This document shows, piece after piece, positions 1-5,987 of a stretch of 6,224 bases of DNA (within the stretch, counting starts at the first letter, position 1; each line of letters opens with the position of its first letter). The notes beneath the pieces were generated by a model. It had not been told where the DNA came from. It saw only the letters and a list, made by a program, of their open reading frames with translations, and searched no databases. The DNA comes from Actinomycetota bacterium (GTDB lineage: Bacteria; Actinomycetota; Thermoleophilia; Gaiellales; Gaiellaceae). A program made the translations under genes and the position numbers. The stretch covers positions 1 to 6,224 of the forward strand of contig VAXK01000128.1 in the NCBI GenBank assembly GCA_005885565.1, in the 5' to 3' direction.

Positions 1-1
1 C

Positions 2-1150
2 TTCCGCTGGCTGCACGTGATCGCGGCGATCGTCTGGATCGGCACGTCCTTCTACTTCGTCGCCCTCGACAACCACCTGCGGCCGCCGGCGGACGAGCGG
101 GACGTCGAGCGTGGCGTCTCCGGCGAGTCGTGGGAGATCCACGGCGGCGGCTTCTACCGGATCGAGAAGTTCCGCGTCGCGCCGCCGCGTCTGCCCGAGC
201 CGCTGCACTGGTTCAAGTGGGAGGCGTACACGACGTGGCTCTCCGGCTTCGCCCTCTTCGTCGTCGTCTACTACGTCCACGCCTCGTCGTTCCTCGTCGA
301 CCCGAGCGTCGCGCACCTGAAGAGCTGGGAGGCGATCGCGCTCAGCGTCGCCGGGCTCGCGCTCGCGTGGGTCGTCTACGACGGCCTCTGCCGCCTGCTC
401 GGGCGCGACGAGCGTCTGCTCGCGCTCGCGGTCTTCGGCTTCGTCGCCCTCTCCGCTTGGGGCGCCTCCCGGCTCTTCGCACCGCGCGCGGCCTACCTCG
501 AGGTGGGCGCGATGATCGGGACGATGATGGTCGCGAACGTCTTCTTCGTGATCATCCCGGCGCACTGGGAGCTCATCCGGGCGAAGGAAGCCGGGCGCGA
601 GCCGGACCCGCGCTGGAACCTGCGCGGGAAGCAGCGCTCGGTGCACAACAACTACCTGACGCTGCCGGTGCTCTTCGCGATGCTCTCGAACCACTTCGCG
701 TTCACGTACGAGCACGCGCACGCGTGGCTCGTCCTGGTCGTGCTGATGGCGCTCGGCGCCCTCGCACGGCACTTCTTCAACCTCCGCCATGCAGGCCGGA
801 ACGCGTGGTGGATCCCCGTGACGGCTCTCGTCGGCTTCGGCGTCGTCGCCTACCTCATCCGGCCGGGCAGCGGCCCGGCGGTCGCGTCGGGCGGCCCGGC
901 GGTGCCGTTCGCGAGGGCGAACGCCGTCATTCAGCAGCGGTGCGTCCCCTGCCACTCGGCGAGCCCGACGCAGCCGGGTGTCGGGTCCGCGCCGAAGGGC
1001 GTCCGCTTCGACACGCGTGCGGAGATCGAGTCCCAGGCGCAGGCGATCCTCGAGCAGGCGGTCGTGCTGAAGGTGATGCCGCTCGGGAACGTGACGCATA
1101 TGACGCAGCCCGAGCGCGACCTGCTCGCCCGCTGGCTCCGCTCCCGCTAG
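2..1150 (+). CDS. puuD: Membrane-bound urate hydroxylase with C-terminal cytochrome c domain (PuuD type), 5' end cut off by the window
   Basis: Recognised as PuuD, the integral-membrane urate oxidase that converts urate to 5-hydroxyisourate. In this family electrons go to a fused cytochrome c rather than to O2 with H2O2 release. The frame is open from base 2 and opens inside the first helix (FRWLHVIAAIVWIGTSFYF), so the true start lies before the window and the GTG at 17 is internal. Numbering from that GTG, about eight hydrophobic helices are visible: 1-18, 73-93, 105-122, 134-151, 162-184, 213-230, 235-254 and 264-281. Between and within them are family-like His/Asn-rich stretches (HNNYLTLPVLF at 210-220, RHFFNLRH at 251-258). 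After a Gly/Pro/Ala linker (282-297) comes a cytochrome c module: heme-binding CVPCH at 309-313 and a likely axial Met at 354 in MPLGN, with Met362 as the alternative. The C-terminus looks complete, ending in TAG. It is convergent with the transporter genes. Family assignment is firm; activity is inferred. Confidence 0.9.
   Translation, partial: FRWLHVIAAIVWIGTSFYFVALDNHLRPPADERDVERGVSGESWEIHGGGFYRIEKFRVAPPRLPEPLHWFKWEAYTTWLSGFALFVVVYYVHASSFLVDPSVAHLKSWEAIALSVAGLALAWVVYDGLCRLLGRDERLLALAVFGFVALSAWGASRLFAPRAAYLEVGAMIGTMMVANVFFVIIPAHWELIRAKEAGREPDPRWNLRGKQRSVHNNYLTLPVLFAMLSNHFAFTYEHAHAWLVLVVLMALGALARHFFNLRHAGRNAWWIPVTALVGFGVVAYLIRPGSGPAVASGGPAVPFARANAVIQQRCVPCHSASPTQPGVGSAPKGVRFDTRAEIESQAQAILEQAVVLKVMPLGNVTHMTQPERDLLARWLRSR
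1147..1150. other. CTAG shared by the stop codons of two convergent genes
   Basis: The palindrome CTAG provides TAG for puuD on the + strand (1148-1150) and TAG for permease 2 on the - strand (1149-1147). The genes therefore overlap tail to tail by four bases. No hairpin with a T-run is visible on either side, so each transcript probably continues into the antisense of the other gene or ends by a factor-dependent route. Confidence 0.9.
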
Positions 1151-2112
1151 CGCTCCTCCCGCACGTATGGCAGCCCGAGCGCGGCGGGCGCGCCCAGCCA
1201 GCGACGCGTCGAGCTCGCCGAGACGAGGACGAGCACGACGATCGTCATCAGGTACGGGAGCGAGTTGGCCCAGAGCTCGGTCGGCCCGATGTGGATCCCG
1301 CGCGCCTGGAGCTCGGGTGAGAGAGCCTGGAGCGCGCCGAAGAAGTACGCGCCGACGAGGCAGAGCTCCGGCCGCCAGAAGGCGAAGATGACGAGCGCGA
1401 TCGCGATCCAGCCGGCGCCGCCGGTGATGCCGTCCACCCACTGCGGAGTGATCGCGAGCGTGAACGTCGCGCCCGCGACACCCGCGAAGGCGCCGCCGAC
1501 GAGCGTGTGCGCGTAGCGGTAGGCCGCGACGTCGATCCCCATCGCGTCCGCGGCCGCCGGCGAGTCGCCGACCGCGCGCACGTTCAGCCCCGGCCGCGTC
1601 CGCGTCAGGTAGAGCCACACCGCCACGACGCACGCCCACGAGACGTAGACGAGCACGTTCTGGCCGAACACGATCGGGCCGACGATCGGCCAGCGCTGGA
1701 CGCTCGCCGGGAAGACGGCATGGAACTGGTGCCGCGCCGGGTTGTCGCCGAGGTTGAAGTCGTTCCCGAGGTACGACGACAGGCCGGCCGCGCCCGCGAA
1801 GATGGTCAGCGCGAGGCCGGAGACGATCTGGCTCGCACGCAGCGTGATGACGAGGAAGGCGTGGATCGCCGCGGTCAACGCACCCGCGAGCGCGGCCACG
1901 CCGATCGCCACCACGAGGATCGCCCCGGAGCCGGCGTGCACCCGCTGCACGGTCCAGAAGCCCATGACGGCGCCGATCAGCATCATCCCCTCGACGCCGA
2001 GGTTCAGCACGCCCGAGCGCTCCGTGAGCAGCTCGCCGAGCGCCGCGTAGAGGAGCGGCGTGCCGTACGCCACACCGGAGGCGATCACGACGACCGCGAG
2101 GGAGTGATTCAT
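1147..2112 (-). CDS. ABC importer inner-membrane permease 2 (BPD_transp_2; NupQ/YufQ-like)
   Basis: Second transmembrane subunit of a nucleoside/purine-type ABC importer (the family of B. subtilis NupQ and of 'simple sugar' permeases). At 321 aa it has the usual length. The family signature is near the N-terminus: TPLLYAALGELLTERSGVLNLGVEGMML, residues 18-45. About eight to ten hydrophobic helices follow (for example 62-80, 143-168, 203-223, 232-248, 250-266, 284-300). A cytoplasmic loop at 179-195 (RAVGDSPAAADAMGIDV) matches the coupling segment that docks on the ATPase. The ATG at 2112-2110 overlaps the TGA of permease 1 as ATGA, and GGAGG lies four bases upstream, so start and translational coupling look sound. 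It is the last gene of the leftward run, and its stop is shared with puuD. The pair of permeases should form a heterodimeric channel. The substrate cannot be read from this subunit. Confidence 0.92.
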   Translation of the reverse strand: MNHSLAVVVIASGVAYGTPLLYAALGELLTERSGVLNLGVEGMMLIGAVMGFWTVQRVHAGSGAILVVAIGVAALAGALTAAIHAFLVITLRASQIVSGLALTIFAGAAGLSSYLGNDFNLGDNPARHQFHAVFPASVQRWPIVGPIVFGQNVLVYVSWACVVAVWLYLTRTRPGLNVRAVGDSPAAADAMGIDVAAYRYAHTLVGGAFAGVAGATFTLAITPQWVDGITGGAGWIAIALVIFAFWRPELCLVGAYFFGALQALSPELQARGIHIGPTELWANSLPYLMTIVVLVLVSASSTRRWLGAPAALGLPYVREER

Positions 2113-3203
2113 GCCGCCTCCGGCGCCGGGGGCGCGGCGGCCGGACGCCGCGAGATGCGGATCCGGTAGCGGACGAGCAGCTCGCCGCCCAGCGCGGAGA
2201 AGAGGATGATCCCCTGGATCACGCCCACGAGCCCCGACGGGAAGTCGGCGCCTTGGAGCGTGTTCCCCGCGTTCTGGAGCCCGCCGACCAGGAAGGCGAC
2301 GAGGAGGACGGCGAACGGGTTGTAGCGGGCGAGCGCGGCGACGACGATCCCGGAGTAGCCGTAGTACTGCCGCTGGAGCCCGTTCGGGTCGGCGTCGAGC
2401 GTGTGGCGGAAGTCGCCGTCCTGGCTCGCGCCCCCGAGGCCGGCGATCGCGCCCGAGATCGCCATCACGGCGAGGATCTTCCGCCGCGTCCGCATGCCGG
2501 CGTACCGCGCCGCGCGCGGGGAGTCACCGAGCACCTGCGCCTCGAAGCCGAAGCGCGTCCGCGAGTAGAGCACCCACAGCACCGCCGCCGCGAGCACGGC
2601 GAACCCGGCGCCGAGCGGCAGGAGGATCCCGCCGCGCAGGTGGATCGTCGCACCGGGCCAGAGCGCCGAGCTCGGCAGATCCTTGCTCGTCGGGAAGACC
2701 GCGGCGTTGAAGCCGGTGGTCTGCCGCCAGTAGGACTGCGTGTTGAAGATCAGGTACGTCAGCAGGTAGGCCGCGACGTAGTTGAGCATCAGCGACGTGA
2801 TGATCTCGTTCGTCCGGAAGAAGGCCCGCAGGATCCCGGGAATGAGCGCCCATGCGGCACCGCCAGCGCAGCCGGCGACGACCATCGCGGCGATCGCGAA
2901 CGCCGACGGGCCGCCGCTGCCGCCGAAGTAGAGCCCCGCTGCGGCGGCGGTGATCGCGCCCACGAGGAGCTGGCCCTCGCCACCGATGTTGAAGAGGCGC
3001 ATCCGGAACGCGGCGGCGGCCGCGAGGCCGGTGAAGGCGAGCGGCGTCGCCGAGACGAGCGTCTGCCCGAGCGCGCCGTTCGCGACGAACGCCGCGTCGA
3101 AGAGCCGCCGGTAGCTCGAGAGCGCGTTGTGGCCGGTCGCGAGCAGTACCAGGCCGGAGGCGAAGAAGGCGAAGACGAGCGACGCCGCCGGGACGGCGAC
3201 CAT
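2109..3203 (-). CDS. ABC importer inner-membrane permease 1 (BPD_transp_2; NupP/YufP-like), start uncertain
   Basis: First transmembrane subunit of the BMP-type importer, 364 aa from the ATG at 3203. Family features are the segment TPLAFTGLAAAAAFRMRLFNIGGEGQLLVG split over residues 53-82, FFRTNEIITSLMLNYVA at 128-144, the ATPase-coupling loop VLGDSPRAARYAGM at 224-237, and a Gly-rich C-terminal helix pair (YYGYSGIVVAALARYNPF at 280-297, then 298-340). It follows the ATPase gene with a 28-nt gap and overlaps permease 2 by ATGA. The start is doubtful. The ATG at 3203 has no Shine-Dalgarno sequence, yet the frame is open upstream and encodes a basic stretch (IERRLRQPRWL) directly before the first helix, the kind of cytoplasmic lead-in such permeases usually have. 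No ATG, GTG or TTG lies in frame there. An ATT at 3236-3234, overlapping the ATPase stop, or an ATC at 3248-3246 would be the options. Confidence 0.88.
   Translation of the reverse strand: MVAVPAASLVFAFFASGLVLLATGHNALSSYRRLFDAAFVANGALGQTLVSATPLAFTGLAAAAAFRMRLFNIGGEGQLLVGAITAAAAGLYFGGSGGPSAFAIAAMVVAGCAGGAAWALIPGILRAFFRTNEIITSLMLNYVAAYLLTYLIFNTQSYWRQTTGFNAAVFPTSKDLPSSALWPGATIHLRGGILLPLGAGFAVLAAAVLWVLYSRTRFGFEAQVLGDSPRAARYAGMRTRRKILAVMAISGAIAGLGGASQDGDFRHTLDADPNGLQRQYYGYSGIVVAALARYNPFAVLLVAFLVGGLQNAGNTLQGADFPSGLVGVIQGIILFSALGGELLVRYRIRISRRPAAAPPAPEAA
2117..2121 (-). promoter_or_regulatory. Ribosome binding site of permease 2
   Basis: On the - strand GGAGG is followed by CGGC and then the ATG at 2112. 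It lies inside the last codons of permease 1 (Pro-Glu-Ala-Ala-stop), as expected for a coupled gene with an ATGA overlap. Confidence 0.7.
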
Positions 3204-3231
3204 GAGCCAGCGCGGCTGGCGCAGCCGGCGC

Positions 3232-4803
3232 TCAATCCCGACGCGGATCGTTCCCTCCCGCCATGAGCAGGCCGATCTCCTCGACGCTCGCGTCGGCCCT
3301 CGCGGTCTCGCCCACGACCTCGCCCTCGTACATGACGGCGATCCGGTCGGCGAGGGTCAGGATCTCGTCGAGGTCCTCGCTGATCAGCAGGACGCCGACG
3401 CCCGCCGCGGCCGCTTCGTGCAGGTACGAGTGGACGCTCTCGATCGCGCCCACGTCGAGCCCGCGTGTCGGCGACGCGGCGACGAGCACCTTCGGCTGTC
3501 CGGAGAACTCGCGGGCCAGCACGACCTTCTGGAGGTTCCCGCCGGAGAGAAGCCGGACGGGCGCTGCGGGCCCGGGTGCGGCGATCCGGTAGCGCTGGAT
3601 CAGCTCGACCGCCCGCTCGCGGATCCGCCGCAGGCGCAGGAGCGGCCCGCTCGAGGCCGGCGCCTCGCGGTACGACTTCAGCGCGAGGTTCGACGCGATG
3701 CTGACGCTCGGCGCGAGGCCGGTCCCGAGCCGATCCTCCGGGACGTATGCCACTCCGGCTCTGATCGCCGCCCGCGGATCCCCCGGCCGCGGCGTCTTCC
3801 CGGCGACCCGGACTACCCCGCCCGTCGGCGCGCGCATGCCGGCCACCGTCTCGGCGAGCTCGCGCTGTCCGTTCCCGGCCACGCCGGCGAGGGCGACGAT
3901 CTCGCCGGCCCGGACCGCGAGCGAGACGCCGCGCACGGCAGCGCCGCCGCGGTCGCCGGCCGCCGAGACGTCCTCGAGCCCGAGGACGACCTCGCCCGGC
4001 GCGCGCGCCTTCGGCGGCGCGCCTTCGCCGAGGCCGTGCCCCACCATCAGCACGGCGAGCGAGCGCGGCGTCGCCTCGGCGGCGCTCACGGTCGCCACCG
4101 CGTGCCCACCGCGCAGCACGGTCACGCGATCGGCCACCGCCTTCACCTCGTGCAGCTTGTGCGAGATGAAGATCACCGTGCGGCCGTCGGCGGCCATCTC
4201 GCGCAGCGTCTCGAAGAGCACCTGGGCCTCCTGCGGCGTCAGCACCGCCGTCGGCTCGTCGAGGATCAGGATCCGCGCGTCGAGGTAGAGCGCCTTCAGG
4301 ATCTCGACGCGCTGCTGCTCACCCACGGAGAGCTGCCATACGCGCGCGCGGGGGTCGACGGCGAGCCCGTACCGCTCGCCGAGCTCGGCGACACGCCGCT
4401 CGATCGTCCGGTAGCGAAGCCTGAAGGTGCGTCCCTCGCGGCGATGGTCGCCGAGGACGACGTTCTCCGCGACGGTGAACCGCTCCACGAGCCGGAAGTG
4501 CTGGTGGACCATGCAGATGCCGGCGTCGAGAGCGTCGCGCGGGGCGCTGAACTCGACCGGCCGGCAGTAGACGAGGATCTCCCCCTCGTCGGGCCGGTAG
4601 AGGCCCGTGAGGATGTTCGAGAGCGTGCTCTTCCCGGCGCCGTTCTCGCCGAGCAGCGCGTGCACCTCGCCCGTGGCCGCCGCGAAGTCGACCCCGTCGT
4701 TCGCGACGACGCCGGGGAAGCGCTTCGTGATCCCGCGCATTTGCACGGCCGCCCCTGACGGGACGGCCGTGCTAGCTGCTGCGCTCGTCGACTCCTCGAG
4801 CAT
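3232..4803 (-). CDS. ABC importer ATPase with two nucleotide-binding domains (NupO/YufO-like, BMP-type purine/nucleoside transporter)
   Basis: Cytoplasmic energy-coupling subunit, 523 aa, slightly long for a family near 500-510. Domain 1 (about 20-255) is complete: Walker A GENGAGKST at 52-60, Q-loop MVHQHF at 98-103, signature LSVGEQQ at 158-164, Walker B ILILDEP at 178-184, switch His215. Domain 2 (about 270-515) is degenerate: the P-loop reads GVAGNGQREL (307-316) with no GK(S/T), the signature LLSGGNLQK at 418-426 is intact, Walker B VLVAASPTRGLD (439-450) lacks the catalytic Glu, and the switch His is replaced in LLISEDLDE (472-480). Such asymmetry is normal for this family, with the second site thought to bind but not hydrolyse ATP well. 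The ATG at 4803 is eight nt after a strong hairpin and has only GGGA touching it. GTG at codon 20 and ATG at codon 22, just before the conserved MRGITKRFPGVVANDGVDF, are possible alternative starts. Confidence 0.93.
   Translation of the reverse strand: MLEESTSAAASTAVPSGAAVQMRGITKRFPGVVANDGVDFAAATGEVHALLGENGAGKSTLSNILTGLYRPDEGEILVYCRPVEFSAPRDALDAGICMVHQHFRLVERFTVAENVVLGDHRREGRTFRLRYRTIERRVAELGERYGLAVDPRARVWQLSVGEQQRVEILKALYLDARILILDEPTAVLTPQEAQVLFETLREMAADGRTVIFISHKLHEVKAVADRVTVLRGGHAVATVSAAEATPRSLAVLMVGHGLGEGAPPKARAPGEVVLGLEDVSAAGDRGGAAVRGVSLAVRAGEIVALAGVAGNGQRELAETVAGMRAPTGGVVRVAGKTPRPGDPRAAIRAGVAYVPEDRLGTGLAPSVSIASNLALKSYREAPASSGPLLRLRRIRERAVELIQRYRIAAPGPAAPVRLLSGGNLQKVVLAREFSGQPKVLVAASPTRGLDVGAIESVHSYLHEAAAAGVGVLLISEDLDEILTLADRIAVMYEGEVVGETARADASVEEIGLLMAGGNDPRRD
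3252..3259 (-). promoter_or_regulatory. Shine-Dalgarno-like GGGAGGGA near the end of the ATPase gene
   Basis: The - strand reads GGGAGGGA within the codons for Ala-Gly-Gly-Asn of the ATPase tail. It is the only good ribosome-binding match near the permease 1 start, but it is 48 nt from the ATG at 3203. It lies three nt from an in-frame ATC at 3248 and 15 nt from an in-frame ATT at 3236. It may be a real site for an unusual start or simply the codons of a Gly-Gly tail. Confidence 0.35.
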
Positions 4804-4811
4804 TCCCAGTT

Positions 4812-4841
4812 AGCGGAAGCGGGCCGAAGCCCGCTTCCGCT
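4812..4841 (-). terminator. Intercistronic hairpin, 13-bp stem with C(UUCG)G loop; attenuator or mRNA-stabilising element
   Basis: Bases 4812-4824 and 4829-4841 are perfect inverted repeats (AGCGGAAGCGGGC / GCCCGCTTCCGCT). On the - strand, which is the transcribed sense here, the loop is TTCG closed by C-G, the very stable UUCG tetraloop. The stem begins on the last base of the binding protein's TAA stop and ends eight nt before the ATPase ATG. There is no T-run, so it is not a textbook intrinsic terminator. Partial termination, or protection of the upstream mRNA from 3' exonucleases, would raise the binding protein above the membrane subunits, as is common in ABC importer operons. The structure is seen directly; the role is inferred. 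Confidence 0.7.
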
Positions 4842-5944
4842 TAGCCCTTCGGACTTCCGATCACGCCCCTGACGAGCCAGTTCATCGCGTACAGCTGCTG
4901 CACGTTCAGCCGCTTGCCCTTCGGGACGCGCAGCTTCCCCTTCTGGTCGTACAGCGGCCCTGCGAACTCGTAGAACTTGCCGGTCTTGATCGCCTGCATC
5001 TTCTTCGCGATCGCAGCCTTCGTCGCCTTGCTGACCTTCGGGCCGTACGGAGCGAGCCCCGTGAAGCCGTCCTTGATCGTGCCGTAGTAGAAGCCGGACT
5101 TCCACGTCCCGTTCATCGCCGCTTTCACGCGCCGCACGTAGTAGGGCCCCCAGTGGTACACCGACGCGGTGAGCCACGACGTCGGCGCGAACTTCTTCGC
5201 GTTCGAGTCGTAGCCGACCCACGGGACGTGCTTCGACTGCGCGAACTCGCCTGTCGCCGGCGAGTCGACGTTCTGCCCGAGCACGTCCGCGCCCGACGAA
5301 AAGAGGCTCTCCGCCGCATGCTTCTCCTTCGACGGGTCGAACCACGAGTTCGTCCACACGAGCTTCACCTTCGCGCCCGGGTGCATCAGCTGGGCGCCGA
5401 GCGCGAACGCGTTCGCGTGCCGGATCACCTCGGGGATCGGGTACGCGACGACGTAGCCGAGCGTGCCCTTCTTCGTCGCCGCGCCGGCGGCCATGCCGGA
5501 GAGGTACACGGTGTCCTCCGCGGCGCCGAAGTACTCGGACAGGTTCTTCGCGGTCTGCGTTCCCGTCGCCTGCTCGAAGAGCACCTGCGGATACTTCGCC
5601 GCGAGCTTCGTGTCGAAGTAGCCGTACGAGGTCCCGAAGATCAGCTTGTAGCCGTCACGAACGAGGCTCGCGACGGTCTGCTGGAGCTGCGGCCCGACGG
5701 CGACGTTCTCCTTGAACGTCGTCTGGACCTTGCTTCCGAGCTGCTTCTGGACGTACAGCCGGCCCTGGTCGTGCGCCTGCGACCAGCCGTGGTCGTTGTG
5801 CGGGCCCACATAGATCCACGCCACCTTGAACGCGCTCGAACGCTGCTCGGTGCGCGCCGATCCGGTCGCCGCCGTGAGCGCGAGAACGGCGAGGCTGGCG
5901 CTCGCGAGAAGGGCCACGGCGCGGACGGACTTCCCTCTGCTCAT
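4841..5944 (-). CDS. BMP-family ABC transporter substrate-binding protein, secreted (probable purine or nucleoside ligand)
   Basis: Extracytoplasmic receptor of the importer, 367 aa from the ATG at 5944. That start is chosen over an upstream one at 6016 because GGAGGAG sits nine nt ahead and a signal peptide begins there at once: basic SRGKSVR, a hydrophobic core at 9-26 and a plausible signal peptidase I site after TGSA (30). The upstream alternative would also overlap the amidase stop. BMP/PnrA family marks follow: KVAWIYVGPHNDHGWSQAHD (40-59), GTSYGYFD (104-111), FEQATG (123-128), GYVVAYPIPEVIRHANAFALG (163-183), VGYDSN (243-248), LTASVYHWGPYY (258-269). Family members bind purine nucleosides (PnrA) or purine bases through stacked aromatic residues, and this one is rich in Trp and Tyr. 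It has no cysteine at all, so it cannot be a lipoprotein. It is the second gene of the visible leftward run, 43 nt after the amidase, and is followed by the UUCG hairpin. Confidence 0.92.
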   Translation of the reverse strand: MSRGKSVRAVALLASASLAVLALTAATGSARTEQRSSAFKVAWIYVGPHNDHGWSQAHDQGRLYVQKQLGSKVQTTFKENVAVGPQLQQTVASLVRDGYKLIFGTSYGYFDTKLAAKYPQVLFEQATGTQTAKNLSEYFGAAEDTVYLSGMAAGAATKKGTLGYVVAYPIPEVIRHANAFALGAQLMHPGAKVKLVWTNSWFDPSKEKHAAESLFSSGADVLGQNVDSPATGEFAQSKHVPWVGYDSNAKKFAPTSWLTASVYHWGPYYVRRVKAAMNGTWKSGFYYGTIKDGFTGLAPYGPKVSKATKAAIAKKMQAIKTGKFYEFAGPLYDQKGKLRVPKGKRLNVQQLYAMNWLVRGVIGSPKG

Positions 5945-5953
5945 CGTGTTCGT

Positions 5954-5960
5954 CTCCTCC
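5954..5960 (-). promoter_or_regulatory. Ribosome binding site of the substrate-binding protein
   Basis: The - strand reads GGAGGAG, then nine bases, then the ATG at 5944. This is the strongest Shine-Dalgarno match in the window and settles the start in favour of the residue that opens the signal peptide. It lies in the 43-nt gap after the amidase stop. I saw no convincing -35/-10 pair in that gap, so the gene is probably read from a promoter further upstream. Confidence 0.75.
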
Positions 5961-5987
5961 GGGAGTGAGGCCTGAAACCGAGAGCGA

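Noticed and set aside
130..1320. A 396-residue + strand frame overlapping puuD
   Set aside because: Arg/Ala-rich shadow of puuD, which has the heme motif and membrane helices in its own frame. The shadow also runs into the convergent permease.
3362..3884. Degenerate second ATP-binding site of the ABC ATPase taken as a sign of decay
   Set aside because: Loss of GK(S/T), the Walker B Glu and the switch His in the second domain is usual for BMP-type and sugar-type fused ATPases, and the reading frame is intact.
3127..4758. A 543-residue open frame on the + strand opposite the ATPase gene
   Set aside because: It is the antisense shadow of a well-supported ABC ATPase in GC-rich DNA. Its translation is Arg/Ala/Asp-rich with no domain, and all ABC motifs lie in the - strand frame.
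4296..5357. A 353-residue - strand frame spanning the binding protein and ATPase genes
   Set aside because: It overlaps both genes in another frame and across the hairpin, and is of low-complexity Arg/Ser/Ala composition. Both overlapped genes have clear family motifs.
5945..5987. Possible separate promoter between the amidase and the binding protein
   Set aside because: The gap is 43 nt and is largely taken by the ribosome binding site. I could not find a convincing -35/-10 pair, so a shared transcript is simpler.
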